This document shows, piece after piece, positions 41,449-52,129 of a stretch of 64,000 bases of DNA. A model generated the notes under the pieces. That model was given only the letters and a program-made list of their open reading frames with translations. It had not been told where the DNA came from and did no database searches. Source of the DNA: Saprospiraceae bacterium (GTDB lineage Bacteria; Bacteroidota; Bacteroidia; Chitinophagales; Saprospiraceae); the NCBI GenBank assembly GCA_020628095.1, contig JAHDFP010000014.1, positions 1 through 64,000 on the forward strand, in the 5' to 3' direction. A program made the position numbers and the translations under genes. Each line of letters opens with the position of its first letter. The stretch's first letter is position 1.

Positions 41449-42726
41449 ATGGGCAAAAGACTCAACTTTATTTTCCTTTTGATTATCGTGATTATCTGTG
41501 CTTTTTCGGCGAGCGATTATGGCAGCCTAAGTTCCTCTATAGATAGTGGTGATACGGCGTGGATGTTAGTCGCGAGTGCTTTTGTGTTATTGATGACGCC
41601 GGGGTTATCCTTCTTTTATGGAGGGATGATTAATAAGAAAAACATCATCTCGACGATGCTACAGAGTTTTATCGCGTTGGGTGTTGTGAGCGTATTGTGG
41701 GTATTGGTAGGATTTAGTCTGGCTTTTGGTGATAGCATCGGTGGCATTATAGGTAATCCGATGACCTATTTTGCATTTAACCATGTCGGAGCAGAACCTA
41801 ACACGGATTTTTCATCGACGATACCCTTTCTGCTATTTGCCATATTCCAGCTTAAGTTTGCGATTATTACACCTGCACTGATAACGGGCAGTTTTGCAGG
41901 GCGTATCCGATTCAGGAGTTATATTCTGTTTATGGTGCTCTTCAGTTTGCTTATCTATAGTCCGATGGCGCACATGACCTGGCACCCCGATGGCCTGTTT
42001 AGGAACTGGGGTGTTCTGGATTTTGCAGGGGGTACGGTAGTCCACATGTCTGCTGGTTTTGCTGCGCTGGCTGGGGCACTTTTTCTGGGTAAAAGAAAAT
42101 CCACTTTTGAGCATCCCGCCAATGTTCCTTTCGTGATATTAGGTACGGGGCTTTTGTGGTTTGGTTGGTTTGGGTTCAATGCAGGCTCTGCTCTTGGTGC
42201 CAATGCGGATGCCGTGATCGCCTTCGCCAATACTAATATTGCTTCGGCGACCGCGATGATTACCTGGGTATTCTATGAGCGTATGTTGGGTAGAAAAATG
42301 TCCGCTGTCGGCGCATGCATCGGCGGTGTTGTCGGACTTGTTGCCATCACACCAGCCGCTGGTTTTGTCAATATTGGACAATCTATGTTTATCGGTTTTG
42401 TCGCCGCCATCATATCTAACTGGTCCATCCGACTCAAAAACAAATCAGGCATCGATGACACGCTAGATGTTTTTCCGAGTCATGGCGTAGGCGGTATCGT
42501 CGGTATGTTATTGACGGCGGTTTTCGCGTCGGAGGTCGGATTGATATATGGTGAGACCACTACTTTTCTTTATCACCTCTTAGCCTTGCTTATTACGACT
42601 GTGTTCTGCTTTGGTGGAAGTTACCTACTCTTTATGATCGTCAATGCTCTACTAACCATGAGAGTCAGAGAAGATCAGGAAGAGGTCGGACTGGATATGA
42701 GCCAGCATGGGGAGCAGATAGAGTGA
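41449..42726 (+). CDS. amt: Ammonium transporter
   Basis: 425 aa, about 11-12 membrane helices. Amt signatures are '[25 protein letters not shown]' (split across the first mature helix) and the pore-lining histidine context '[10 protein letters not shown]' and '[11 protein letters not shown]'. An N-terminal signal-like helix precedes the Amt core. No glnK lies beside it. Confidence 0.93.
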   Translation: MGKRLNFIFLLIIVIICAFSASDYGSLSSSIDSGDTAWMLVASAFVLLMTPGLSFFYGGMINKKNIISTMLQSFIALGVVSVLWVLVGFSLAFGDSIGGIIGNPMTYFAFNHVGAEPNTDFSSTIPFLLFAIFQLKFAIITPALITGSFAGRIRFRSYILFMVLFSLLIYSPMAHMTWHPDGLFRNWGVLDFAGGTVVHMSAGFAALAGALFLGKRKSTFEHPANVPFVILGTGLLWFGWFGFNAGSALGANADAVIAFANTNIASATAMITWVFYERMLGRKMSAVGACIGGVVGLVAITPAAGFVNIGQSMFIGFVAAIISNWSIRLKNKSGIDDTLDVFPSHGVGGIVGMLLTAVFASEVGLIYGETTTFLYHLLALLITTVFCFGGSYLLFMIVNALLTMRVREDQEEVGLDMSQHGEQIE

Positions 42727-42748
42727 GGGTGATGTGTTGAAAACATTT

Positions 42749-42768
42749 TTGTACAAAATATTGTACAA
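42749..42768. promoter_or_regulatory. YefM-type operator: two TTGTACAA palindromes
   Basis: Two perfect palindromes TTGTACAA (42749-42756, 42761-42768) spaced by AATA, with a half-like TTTGTACT before the ATG. TGTACA is the known core of YefM-YoeB operators. A TATATTTG -7-like element (42779-42786) follows, implying a very short leader. Confidence 0.75.
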
Positions 42769-42790
42769 AAATAAAAACTATATTTGTACT

Positions 42791-43060
42791 ATGAAAGCCA
42801 TCACTATATCAAGCCTAAGATCAAAAATTAAATATTACTTTGATGCAGTCATCAATTCATCCGAGATTCTAATTGTACCTAGGAATAATGACGAAGACGA
42901 AGCTATAGTAATAATGTCATTAAAGGAATACAACTCACTACAAGAAACAAACTATCTACTAGAATCTGATGCAAATAGAATCAGATTAATGGAATCAATA
43001 GAGCAAGCTAAATCTGGTCGAGTTAGAGAAGTAAATATTGAAGATATACCTGAATCATGA
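42791..43060 (+). CDS. yefM: YefM antitoxin
   Basis: 89 aa from ATG 42791 ([16 protein letters not shown]); the open frame to 42734 would run through the operator. The Phd/YefM fold is clear ('[22 protein letters not shown]'). It represses its own promoter and neutralises YoeB. The stop overlaps the toxin start by 4 bp. Confidence 0.9.
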   Translation: MKAITISSLRSKIKYYFDAVINSSEILIVPRNNDEDEAIVIMSLKEYNSLQETNYLLESDANRIRLMESIEQAKSGRVREVNIEDIPES

Positions 43061-43338
43061 AGATCGTCTTTACCGATTTAGCTTGGGATGATCTTACTTA
43101 CTGGATAGAAAACGACATTAACCAAATTAAGAAAATCAAGGAACTTATTAAATCTATAAAAGCGACTCCCTTTAACGGAATTGGCAAACCTGAACCCTTA
43201 AAGCATCAAATGAAAGGCTATTGGTCAAGACGTATAAACCACCAACATAGATTAGTTTACGCTATATCGGGTCAGAAAAGAAAAGATCAAATATGCACTA
43301 TATATCAGTGCAGATATCACTACAGAAAACATTTCTAA
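43057..43338 (+). CDS. yoeB: YoeB mRNA interferase toxin
   Basis: 93 aa. Txe/YoeB signatures are 'AWDDLTYW', '[20 protein letters not shown]' and the terminal 'HYRKHF' with catalytic His; it cleaves mRNA on the ribosome. It overlaps yefM by 4 bp. Confidence 0.92.
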   Translation: MKIVFTDLAWDDLTYWIENDINQIKKIKELIKSIKATPFNGIGKPEPLKHQMKGYWSRRINHQHRLVYAISGQKRKDQICTIYQCRYHYRKHF

Positions 43339-43348
43339 TTATATAAGT

Positions 43349-44392
43349 ATGAAAAAAGTATTCTATTCTTGGCAATCAGATACCAATACGAAGGAGAACA
43401 GGTACTTTATTCGGAAAGTTTTAAAAGAGGCCGAAAAGGAACTTAATCATGAAAACGTAAATCTCGAGATTAGAATTGATCATGATACTATAGGCGTACC
43501 AGGTTCACCCGACATCCAAAAGACTATACTCGATAAAATAGAGTCCTCGGACTTTTTCATTGCAGATGTGACAATAATTAATTCAGAATCCGACAAGAAA
43601 AAAACACCTAATCCTAATGTTCTTTTTGAACTAGGTTATGCCGTCTCCAAATTGGGATGGGAACGAATTATATTAATAATGAATGAAAAATATGGCGTTA
43701 AAGGTAAGGCTCCATTTGATATTGCTCAACATCGGATAACAGGCTACAATTCAGAAAGATATAATGAATTACAAAATAAACACTCACTAAAAAAAGACAT
43801 AAAGACAACAATAAGTCAGCTAAGTTCAAGACCATTACACAATCTAATAGACCTAACCTTTACAAACAAGAAAAAGAGTCTTTACAAAAAGTTTCTTTAT
43901 ATAGATCCCATTAACAGTGATAACAGAGAAAGGCTTAAAAAAGAGAAAGAAATCGAAATCTATCCTGCCTCTATGTTTAAATTTGAGCTGTCAAACTATT
44001 CGGACAAAACACTATCAGATTATCATTTAAAAATATGGACGGAAGATGAGGTAGAATATTTTAGTCCATATGATTTAAGTCCTTTCGTAGATATCTCTTC
44101 GGGCCCAAAAGAATTTGCTTTTAAGAGGGAAGACGGCTCAATTAAGTTACCACCTCCAGAAAGAACAATATCACCAAATGACACAATATTTTTTCAGGGT
44201 ATTTATTTCAGACCAAAACTAAAATTAGGGACTTCCCATATGACCATAAATTGGATGATTCTATCAGAGCACAATCATGACAGAGGTGAATTAAATTTTA
44301 AGTATGACTTATTTGAGGAAAATATCGAAACTCTTTTTACATCAGAAAAGTATGATAACAAGGAGTATCTAATCCTGAATAAGAATATGTAA
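43349..44392 (+). CDS. TIR-like nucleotide-binding domain protein
   Basis: 347 aa. Residues 1-160 match a TIR-like family common in defence loci: 'VFYSWQSDTN', 'GVPGSPDIQKTIL', 'FFIADVT', 'NPNVLFELGYA' (likely catalytic Glu), 'ERIILIMN'. Such domains may hydrolyse NAD or bind nucleotides. The C-terminal ~180 residues are beta-rich and unrecognised. It starts 10 bp after yoeB and is AT-rich. Confidence 0.75.
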   Translation: MKKVFYSWQSDTNTKENRYFIRKVLKEAEKELNHENVNLEIRIDHDTIGVPGSPDIQKTILDKIESSDFFIADVTIINSESDKKKTPNPNVLFELGYAVSKLGWERIILIMNEKYGVKGKAPFDIAQHRITGYNSERYNELQNKHSLKKDIKTTISQLSSRPLHNLIDLTFTNKKKSLYKKFLYIDPINSDNRERLKKEKEIEIYPASMFKFELSNYSDKTLSDYHLKIWTEDEVEYFSPYDLSPFVDISSGPKEFAFKREDGSIKLPPPERTISPNDTIFFQGIYFRPKLKLGTSHMTINWMILSEHNHDRGELNFKYDLFEENIETLFTSEKYDNKEYLILNKNM

Positions 44393-44549
44393 TCACAGAA
44401 ATTGTATGGAATGTAGAAAACAAAAGCTACATTTCATATTGGTATTCTATTTACTCCAATATCCACAAATTAACTCCATAACTATCCCCTTCCCCAAAAA
44501 ACATTAACTCCCCATTTTCTTATCTTAGTCATCAGACTACACTACTGAC

Positions 44550-46205
44550 ATGACTATATCATACCTCTACCCCGCGATCATTCTTACACTCCTTACCTTA
44601 AGTTGTCCTCCCAATGACAAATCAAAAACCACCACCGACTCCGACGAAGTTACCCTGGGCGAACTACAACATGGTTTTAATCTAAGTCCATCGACTCAGA
44701 AAAAATTTGACGAGGGATTACTGCTCTTGCACAACTTTGAGTATGATGATGCTCTCGTCACATTCGAAGCCGCGACGGCGATAGACAGTACGGAGATAAT
44801 GACGCATTGGGGAGAGGCGATGTGCCATTATAAGGCCCTGTGGAGATTACAAAATACAGACAAGGGGAAAGCGATATTGGCGCGACTCGGAGATACCAGG
44901 GAAGAGCGATTGGCATCTATCGGTGATCCCGTGGAGAAAGTGATGTGGGAGATCGTAGAGATCATGTATGGTGAGGGAGAGTTTAAGGATCGTAACAAAT
45001 TGATCAGAGACCATCTGGCTGAGTTACACGAGCAATATCCACAGCATCAAGAAATCGCGGCATTCTATGCCCTGTCTTTGATCTGGGCGACAGAAAAGTA
45101 TGGAGATGGTAGTACCGACCTAAGATTGGCTGCAACTATTACTGACAAAATCACCAAAGTCAATCCTCTACACCCTGGCGCGCTTCATTACAAAATACAT
45201 GCTCTGGATGGGCCGACCTCCGCACAAGATGCGCTGGATGCGGCGGATGCTTATGCCAAAGTCGCGGCTGACGCCGCGCACGCCTTGCACATGCCATCAC
45301 ATATCTATCTCGCCCTAGGAGAATGGGATGGCGTCGTCAACTCTAATCAAAAATCCTATGATGCCAGCGTAGAGCGCATGAAAAATCTGGATATGAAAGA
45401 CGGTGCACGCGGGTATCATTCTCTAGCATGGTTACATTATGGTCTCCTACAACAAGGCAAATACACTCAGGCAGAAGCAATCCTTAACGATATGCTTACA
45501 CACGTACCCAAAGACCCAACCAAAGGAGCGCGTGGATACTTACTCGGTATGCAGAGCCGACAACTGGCAGAGAGTGGGACCTTGTCCGCAGAGACCGCTC
45601 TGGACGTCGATGTAGATGTGGACGACATCGGTCTGATGGCGAAATCCGTCCGTAGCTTCCTACGGGCACAATTGGCAACTAAAAAAGAAGATACCGATAG
45701 AATAAAAGAAGAAATGGATTGGCTCTCTAACCAAATATATATCGCCTCCCAGCAAGTAGAAGATGGTGGTCTGGCCATGTGCGCGGCTGGAACAAGTCGA
45801 TATGCACCCACAGAAAACTCCATAAAAATGGCGCAGGTCATCCTTAGTCAAATGGAAGGTATGAAAGTCCTAATAGAGGGAGATGAGAAACAGTTCGAAA
45901 AAATCATGAAAAAGGCTGTCGCCTTAGAGGGAGAAACTAATTTCCCAGCAGGACCACCGACGATAACCATGCCTGCATTCGAGCAATATGGGGAATGGCT
46001 ATTAGAAAAAGGTCAATACGCTGAGGCTGTAAAACAGTTCGATCAAGCGCTTATACGAATGTCCAGAAGGTCCAAATCCCTCATCGGTAAAATGATCGCT
46101 CTGAAAGCTCTTGACCAACAGGAAGAGATCAGAAAGGTCCAGAATGATCTGGAATCTATATTGGCGAATGCAGATTCTGGGGTACGGCGTGTGCTGGATT
46201 ATTAA
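44550..46205 (+). CDS. TPR-repeat lipoprotein
   Basis: 551 aa with a lipoprotein leader (LTLLTLSCPPNDK). Helical repeats run throughout (e.g. 'LLLHNFEYDDALVTFEAATAID', 'LLEKGQYAEAVKQFDQAL') and fit TPR. The central 'PSHIYLALGEW' block is typical of a widespread family of unknown function. Confidence 0.75.
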   Translation: MTISYLYPAIILTLLTLSCPPNDKSKTTTDSDEVTLGELQHGFNLSPSTQKKFDEGLLLLHNFEYDDALVTFEAATAIDSTEIMTHWGEAMCHYKALWRLQNTDKGKAILARLGDTREERLASIGDPVEKVMWEIVEIMYGEGEFKDRNKLIRDHLAELHEQYPQHQEIAAFYALSLIWATEKYGDGSTDLRLAATITDKITKVNPLHPGALHYKIHALDGPTSAQDALDAADAYAKVAADAAHALHMPSHIYLALGEWDGVVNSNQKSYDASVERMKNLDMKDGARGYHSLAWLHYGLLQQGKYTQAEAILNDMLTHVPKDPTKGARGYLLGMQSRQLAESGTLSAETALDVDVDVDDIGLMAKSVRSFLRAQLATKKEDTDRIKEEMDWLSNQIYIASQQVEDGGLAMCAAGTSRYAPTENSIKMAQVILSQMEGMKVLIEGDEKQFEKIMKKAVALEGETNFPAGPPTITMPAFEQYGEWLLEKGQYAEAVKQFDQALIRMSRRSKSLIGKMIALKALDQQEEIRKVQNDLESILANADSGVRRVLDY

Positions 46206-46231
46206 GAAATAAGCGAAAAGATATATAAAAA

Positions 46232-46264
46232 CAAAAAAGCTCATACCATTGAGGTACGAGCTTT
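46232..46264 (-). terminator. Terminator of tRNA-Ser
   Basis: On the minus strand AAAGCTC (complement of 46258-46264) pairs with GAGCTTT (complement of 46236-46242), followed by T residues. It lies just 3' of the tRNA. Confidence 0.75.
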
Positions 46265-46277
46265 CAGTTTTTGTCAG

Positions 46278-46365
46278 CGGAAGAGGAGGGATTCGAACCC
46301 CCGGTACGCGTTAACGCACGCCGGTTTTCAAGACCGGTGCATTCAACCAGCTCTGCCACTCTTCC
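46278..46365 (-). tRNA. tRNA-Ser (UGA)
   Basis: A canonical type-II tRNA of 88 nt: acceptor GGAAGAG/CTCTTCC, anticodon stem CCGGT/ACCGG with loop CTTGAAA, long variable arm (TGCGTTAACGCG), TTCGAAT T-loop, and G73. It contrasts with the irregular island tRNAs. Confidence 0.95.
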
Positions 46366-46453
46366 TTACTCTATAATCACTCGATTGCTGAGTGCGTGCA
46401 AAGCTATAATCTATTTGATTAATATAATAGCACTTAGGCTAAAAAACTTCTTC

Positions 46454-47134
46454 CTATGATAAGTTTTCCATATCACGGATGAGGATACTCTTTCTTTTAA
46501 AGTATATCTGGTTTTGTCTCTTCAGATCATTCAGTACATAAGTCACTGTCTGGCGAGATGTCCCAGTATAATTAGCGATATCCTGCTGCGTAAGGCTATG
46601 CTTGACAAGCATCTCCAGCCCCACCTGTCTGCCGTTCTGCTTCGCATTATCCTTGAGGAAGTCGATGATTCTCTCTCTGGCATCTTTGACCACTAATGAC
46701 TCAAATCTGTCCTCCAGATACATCAGTCTCGTGCCCAACATCTTGATAAACTTCTCTGTCAAGGTCCAGTTGGCCTTAAGATAAGTCTTAAAGTCCTGAG
46801 AATTGATACTCAGACACACGACATCTTTATCGATGGCTTTTGCCGTATTAACTCTCTGATTACCAGAAGAAAGGTACTCTGCACCGAATAGTGACTTAGG
46901 GTGCATGATGGTCTTGATGACCTCTTTGCCCTCTCCTGACTTAGAGATTATTTTTATGGTTCCATTGGATAAGATAAATACATCTTCGGCAGGATCTCCC
47001 ACTCTATATATTATCTGATGTTTGCTATACTTTTTGACAGAAGACAGATCAGCAATATCTAACAGGTCTTCGTCAGGCAAATTTTCAAATAAAGACACCT
47101 CTGACAGGTACTTTATCTTAGTACTTAAATCCAT
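46454..47134 (-). CDS. Crp/Fnr-family transcriptional regulator
   Basis: 226 aa. An N-terminal cyclic-nucleotide-binding domain ('HQIIYRVGDPAEDVFILSNG') and a C-terminal winged helix with 'LTQQDIANYTGTSRQTVTYVLNDLKR'. No Fe-S cysteine pattern, so an effector other than oxygen is likely. Confidence 0.9.
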   Translation of the reverse strand: MDLSTKIKYLSEVSLFENLPDEDLLDIADLSSVKKYSKHQIIYRVGDPAEDVFILSNGTIKIISKSGEGKEVIKTIMHPKSLFGAEYLSSGNQRVNTAKAIDKDVVCLSINSQDFKTYLKANWTLTEKFIKMLGTRLMYLEDRFESLVVKDARERIIDFLKDNAKQNGRQVGLEMLVKHSLTQQDIANYTGTSRQTVTYVLNDLKRQNQIYFKRKSILIRDMENLS

Positions 47135-47260
47135 TATCCAGGTTTTAGATTTTCAACAATTAAATAAATGATAGTACATCCCTGACAAGGTATTCTTGTA
47201 GGATGTAGAGGTGTGTTGTTGAAAGGTATAAAGGGTGAAAATGGATTGCGGACTGCTCTC

Positions 47261-48157
47261 CTACTCGATTTTTATCTTGTGTACATTGACACTTGTCCCA
47301 GCAAACAGACCATAACCTGTCTCAAACTGCGTATAACTCAGTACAGGAATAGTAAATGGACTCCTGTTAGTGAGATTCTGTCGACTTATAGATCTATGAT
47401 ACTGATAGTAATCATAAGTGACAGTCTTTAGCTCAAAGTAAAGATTTTTGTCTGTAAGGGTATTGAGATCAAGGCCAGATAATGATCGAATAGTGAGTGA
47501 TAATTCAATCTCGTCTACAAGACCATCAGTATCAATAAGTATGCCATGCCTATGTGTCAGCAGAAAAGATGTATTATCTTCTTGGTCTACTCTGACGATA
47601 TCCAGATATGTACTGTCAAAGTTACTTGTCTTAAGATAAGGGATCAGGTGATAGTAAGACTCTGGATCAGGCGGTGCCATAACAGAAAACGTGGCATCGA
47701 GCAAAGTATTATTGACAGATTGCTCTGCTACGGTCACGGTGCCACCACCAGCAAACTCTCCTGCTAAAGGAACGGTTGTTTCGCCACTCAATTTTGCTAT
47801 ATCCAGATTTCCTATCTCCGCTTCCAGTCTATAAGTCTCTCCTGCCCTTATAATAAGGTTATCAGGTGTATTAAATTGATCACTTGTCGTTTTTCTGAAT
47901 TCGTAAGGTACCTCAAAACCGTCTTCAGAATTAGTGATAATAATATCATTTCCTACGGCTGGAATCTCTTGAGGAGCTCCATTGATACTAAAGGTGGTGG
48001 AGATGCTCATATTAGGCTTTTTGCCATCCTGCAGTTCTGCAAGGACTACGAGACTGGGCTGAGACTCTTCATACTCGGGTTCGTACGGTTCTACACATCC
48101 CATAAAGGACGCGAAGCATAATACGATTACAGTAAATCTGAGGCTCATTTGTTTCAC
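47261..48157 (-). CDS. DUF4249 family lipoprotein
   Basis: 298 aa, lipoprotein leader (CFASFMGCVEPYEPE). 'EESQPSLVVLAELQDGKKP' and 'VGNDIIITNSEDG' match the DUF4249 pattern. These are usual partners of TonB-dependent receptors in Bacteroidota, here of the receptor immediately upstream. Confidence 0.85.
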   Translation of the reverse strand: MKQMSLRFTVIVLCFASFMGCVEPYEPEYEESQPSLVVLAELQDGKKPNMSISTTFSINGAPQEIPAVGNDIIITNSEDGFEVPYEFRKTTSDQFNTPDNLIIRAGETYRLEAEIGNLDIAKLSGETTVPLAGEFAGGGTVTVAEQSVNNTLLDATFSVMAPPDPESYYHLIPYLKTSNFDSTYLDIVRVDQEDNTSFLLTHRHGILIDTDGLVDEIELSLTIRSLSGLDLNTLTDKNLYFELKTVTYDYYQYHRSISRQNLTNRSPFTIPVLSYTQFETGYGLFAGTSVNVHKIKIE

Positions 48158-48277
48158 ATTATTTTGACGTGAAGTTTACATATTGTCACGTCCGATCAAA
48201 TTTATGATTATCCTCTCTTTATTGCCCTCTAAATGAAGTGTTTTAACATAGATACGACTATAAAAAGTGCCAAAATG

Positions 48278-50977
48278 CTAGAAGCTGACAGCATATCGGA
48301 AAGTCGGCAAGATCGGGATGATCGTCACGTCCTGAAACATAATGTTAGTCAAAGAATTAGGGTCTATCTTGATGTCCCTGTATAGGGGGTTTCTGCGGTC
48401 ATAGGCGTTATATAGACCGAGGGTAAACGTGGATTTGCCCCATTTGTGCTGACTATACATATTGAAACCCAAATCCAAACGATGATAATCTGGCAAGGTG
48501 GCATTATTGATCTCATCAAAGATCAAAACCGTTGTTACTAATCCATCAGGACCTATATCTCTGTAGAATTGGTTATCAGGCAAGGTAATCGGATTACCGC
48601 TACCAAATTCCCAGTTGAGCGAGACATCAAAGTTCTCAGATAGTTTGTACACCGTATTGAAATTGATGATATGGCGTCGATCATATCGGAAAGCAAATTG
48701 CTCTCCCTCATTAATATCATCAAACTGTCTGAAACTCCAGGATAAGGTATAGCCCAGCTTATAATTGAGCTTAGTACTCTGCTTCTCCAGGCTAAGTTCC
48801 ATACCATAAGACTTGCCAGTACCGACAGGTACGAGCGACTCCCAGTCAGAATCTGTTGATATTTCTATAAATCCAGTCTCGCTAAATCGAGTAATGTTAT
48901 TATATCTCTTATAGAAAGCCTCCAGTCCTAGCATACCCACATTCTTCACGCGCTTAAACTGTCCTGCCGTCAGAGTCATAGACGTCTCTGGCGCCAATGC
49001 ATCCGTCGTCGGTAACCAGACATCAATTGGTACTCCGAGACCTGTATTAGTCAATGTATGGAGAAACTGACCCATCCTACCCGCTGATGCCTTAAAATAG
49101 GAATCCGTGCTACCAGAGGTAAACGAGATTCTTGGCTGCGGAATATGGTAAGACTTAGCACCTGTAGATATGATGGTGTGGTTATAACCCAGATTGAGAC
49201 GGCTCTTCTCGCCTAATCTAATCTGATCTTCTACATAGAACTCCAGCTCTGATGACTCCAGAGTCGGATTGACCAAACTCTCTCTTGTATCTTCTATGGT
49301 AAGTACTTGTTCTCTCGGTACGAGTGAGTCACCCACCGTCACACTGGTAAATCCCGGCGTGAACTTGTGTCTCAGATAACCCAGACCAAACTTAAATCGG
49401 TGCTTAGGATTAGGTATAAAATCAAAATTAGTACGCATGCCCACGTCGGTAATGCCTGACACATAATAACCGGCGTCAAAGAATATATCTATGACATCGT
49501 CCCGATTGACCAGATCATAATATTCCATCCTGTCTTGCTCAAAGGATTCGAAGATGTATCGTGATCTATATAGAGAGACATTGAGGAAAGACTTCTGTGA
49601 TACGCGCGTATTCCACCTCATAGACATCAAACTATTGCCAGAATCCCAGTACACCTGATCATAATCCTCTACATAGAATGGTGCCTGATCCTCTGGATCG
49701 AGTATGTCTATATTGAAATTATCCTTGCCCTTATAGTAGCTGAAATACAACTTAGAGTTACGTCCCAACTGATAATTAACCTTGGCATTGAAATCAAGAA
49801 AATATAATGATAAGCTGCCGTTATTATCGAATAATACCCGTGAGGCCGATTTAGTCCATGTGTCGACTATCGTTCTACGGAATGATAATAAGAATGATGA
49901 TTTTTCTTTGATAATCGGACCTTCTAAGGAGGCTGTCGCCGAAATAAGCCCTATCGATACATCTCCCCTAAAATCTCTCACACTACCCTCTCTCGTCCGT
50001 ATATCCAATACAGAAGACAACCTACCAGAATAATGCGCTGGGAATGCGCCTTTGTACAAGGTGGCACTTTTGATCACGCTGCTATTGAATATAGAAAATA
50101 GACCAAAACCATGTTGTGCATTATAGACGGGTATCCCATCAAAAAGGACCAGGTTCTGATTAGTCTCTCCACCTCTCACACTCATCCCACCGAACCCATC
50201 GGCTCCCGTTGTCACACCTGTACCTGAATATGCCAGTCTCATCACATCTGGCTCACCTGCGAGAGGTAGAAAACTGATGATCTTCTCTATAGGCAGTATG
50301 TCGATACTCTCTATGGGAGGCTCGTTCTTATCATCCAGAGGGATCAGGGATTTCTCTGCGATGATGATATCCTTGAGTCGGGTCTTTTGTAGTAGTTCTA
50401 TATCCACGATGGTGTCTCTTGCAAGAGCTACCTCTACTATTCCATCTTCGAATCCCACATAAGATACATTAAGCTCATATAGCCCCCGTGGTAAGGTCAG
50501 ACTATAGAATCCATACTCATTACTACTCGTACCAACTGATTTGTTCTGCCCGAGATAGATGTGTGCATTGACCATCGCCTCTCCTGTCTCTACATCTCTT
50601 ACCGTACCTGAGACAGTGACATAATCACTATCAGATTCTTTTTTCTTTTGGTACTGATCTCGCGTGATAACAATCTGGTTACCGATGATCTTATACTTGA
50701 GCTTATGCGGCTTGATAAGGTAGTCTATAATCTTGCCCAGCCTTTCCTTTCTGATAGATAAACTGACAATGGAGTCTGCGGGTATGATCTGATCCTGAAA
50801 CGCAATAACCACATCCGTCTGCGCACTTAACTCAAAGAGGACATCCCTCAGTGGGGTTTCTTCTGTACTAAAGTTGATTATTTTTTCGTCGGGTATAATG
50901 CGCTGCGAGACAACAGAACTTAGGGCACTGCACATTATACATACTGTAAGAATTAGTAGCCTCGGTCTCAAATGCAT
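48278..50977 (-). CDS. TonB-dependent receptor with STN and carboxypeptidase-like domains
   Basis: 899 aa: signal peptide; STN domain (residues about 28-105, 'FSTEETPLRDVLFELSAQTD'), which contacts FecR; a CarboxypepD_reg-like domain (about 120-200, 'VSGTVRDVETGEAMVNAHIYLG'); a plug ('GADGFGGMSVRGG'); and a 22-strand-type barrel to a terminal aromatic residue. With the FecR and sigma genes it forms a cell-surface signalling unit. Ligand unknown. Confidence 0.93.
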   Translation of the reverse strand: MHLRPRLLILTVCIMCSALSSVVSQRIIPDEKIINFSTEETPLRDVLFELSAQTDVVIAFQDQIIPADSIVSLSIRKERLGKIIDYLIKPHKLKYKIIGNQIVITRDQYQKKKESDSDYVTVSGTVRDVETGEAMVNAHIYLGQNKSVGTSSNEYGFYSLTLPRGLYELNVSYVGFEDGIVEVALARDTIVDIELLQKTRLKDIIIAEKSLIPLDDKNEPPIESIDILPIEKIISFLPLAGEPDVMRLAYSGTGVTTGADGFGGMSVRGGETNQNLVLFDGIPVYNAQHGFGLFSIFNSSVIKSATLYKGAFPAHYSGRLSSVLDIRTREGSVRDFRGDVSIGLISATASLEGPIIKEKSSFLLSFRRTIVDTWTKSASRVLFDNNGSLSLYFLDFNAKVNYQLGRNSKLYFSYYKGKDNFNIDILDPEDQAPFYVEDYDQVYWDSGNSLMSMRWNTRVSQKSFLNVSLYRSRYIFESFEQDRMEYYDLVNRDDVIDIFFDAGYYVSGITDVGMRTNFDFIPNPKHRFKFGLGYLRHKFTPGFTSVTVGDSLVPREQVLTIEDTRESLVNPTLESSELEFYVEDQIRLGEKSRLNLGYNHTIISTGAKSYHIPQPRISFTSGSTDSYFKASAGRMGQFLHTLTNTGLGVPIDVWLPTTDALAPETSMTLTAGQFKRVKNVGMLGLEAFYKRYNNITRFSETGFIEISTDSDWESLVPVGTGKSYGMELSLEKQSTKLNYKLGYTLSWSFRQFDDINEGEQFAFRYDRRHIINFNTVYKLSENFDVSLNWEFGSGNPITLPDNQFYRDIGPDGLVTTVLIFDEINNATLPDYHRLDLGFNMYSQHKWGKSTFTLGLYNAYDRRNPLYRDIKIDPNSLTNIMFQDVTIIPILPTFRYAVSF

Positions 50978-51033
50978 CTCTATGAATACATCTTCAAAAG
51001 TAATTATTTTGGATCAAAATAGATGCAAACTTA

Positions 51034-52110
51034 TTACTCGCCACCGATATTGCTGATTTCTATCTTGCGCTGGCTGGTTCTTACGACATCCATAGGTGCG
51101 ATTCCTTGTACTAATTCCATACAAGCATCTAAGCTACTGGACTTATAATGTGTCGCTGTAAAGTTGATACTATCCGTAGAAGAATGATCTACTATGTCGA
51201 TATCCACTCCGTAGAATCTCTCTATCATAACGAAAGCCTCTGCCAATGGCGTATTATCGAACTCAAGTATACCCTTGACCCACTTGAATGGGCTGACCTT
51301 AGGCAGGTCTACGAGGTTGTATTTTTCTGTTTTCTCATTATATATCAGTCTCTCACCCTCATTGACAGTAATCGTCTCATCACCTGCGACGAATGTCACC
51401 TGACCCGTCTGTACATCGACGATACTAAAGTTATCATCCTCAAAGTTCTGTACATTGAACAGTGCATCCTCACTCACGATGTAGTTATCATTATCGAGGC
51501 CTATCTCTACGGCACTCTGATCTGGATTATTAAGGTCAAAAAAGCCCTGACCTGTGAAATTATTGACTGATTTGTTATATGATATTAAAGAATTATCTGA
51601 TTTGTTATCTGTAAGTGACGTATTGACGTCTTTTGGCACGAAATTGGAATTAGGACTAAGCGTTACAGAACTATTATCTGATATGCCAAATGTTTCCGAA
51701 TCCATCGTACTATTAAGAACCAGATTAGCTGGTCTGTCGTGTGATGTGGTTGATTTATTGAGACCTAAGAAATATGCGCTGATGAATAAGATGAAGGTAA
51801 GTAACAACCCGAGGAAAATCCATCGGGACGTGTTTTTAGAAACTGATGACTTATGACCCACCCTATCCACAGTACTATCACTCTGAGGAATCTCATATTT
51901 GTCAGCGAAGGCTGCAAATGCGGTGTCGGCATTAAAGGAGACATTCTCCTTGTACCTGGCTGTTGTATCCCATGCGGACTTAAACTGGTCTAAAAGGACG
52001 GAATTATCCGAATCCTTAGCCAACCAATGGCTTAAATCCTTGAGCTCTGCCGAGTTAAGCTCGTTACTTAATTTTTTGGAAATCAGCGATATGTAAAATT
52101 CTTTGTTCAT
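51034..52110 (-). CDS. FecR-family anti-sigma regulator
   Basis: 358 aa. A cytoplasmic N-terminal part (residues 1-90), one membrane helix (about 95-115), a FecR domain with 'FDLNNPDQSAVEIGL' and 'VQTGQVTFVAGDETI', and a C-terminal DUF4974-like domain ('GILEFDNTPLAEAFVMIERFYGVDI') that mirrors STN. It lies between the sigma factor and the receptor. Confidence 0.92.
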   Translation of the reverse strand: MNKEFYISLISKKLSNELNSAELKDLSHWLAKDSDNSVLLDQFKSAWDTTARYKENVSFNADTAFAAFADKYEIPQSDSTVDRVGHKSSVSKNTSRWIFLGLLLTFILFISAYFLGLNKSTTSHDRPANLVLNSTMDSETFGISDNSSVTLSPNSNFVPKDVNTSLTDNKSDNSLISYNKSVNNFTGQGFFDLNNPDQSAVEIGLDNDNYIVSEDALFNVQNFEDDNFSIVDVQTGQVTFVAGDETITVNEGERLIYNEKTEKYNLVDLPKVSPFKWVKGILEFDNTPLAEAFVMIERFYGVDIDIVDHSSTDSINFTATHYKSSSLDACMELVQGIAPMDVVRTSQRKIEISNIGGE

Positions 52111-52129
52111 TGCTTACACCCTATAGACA

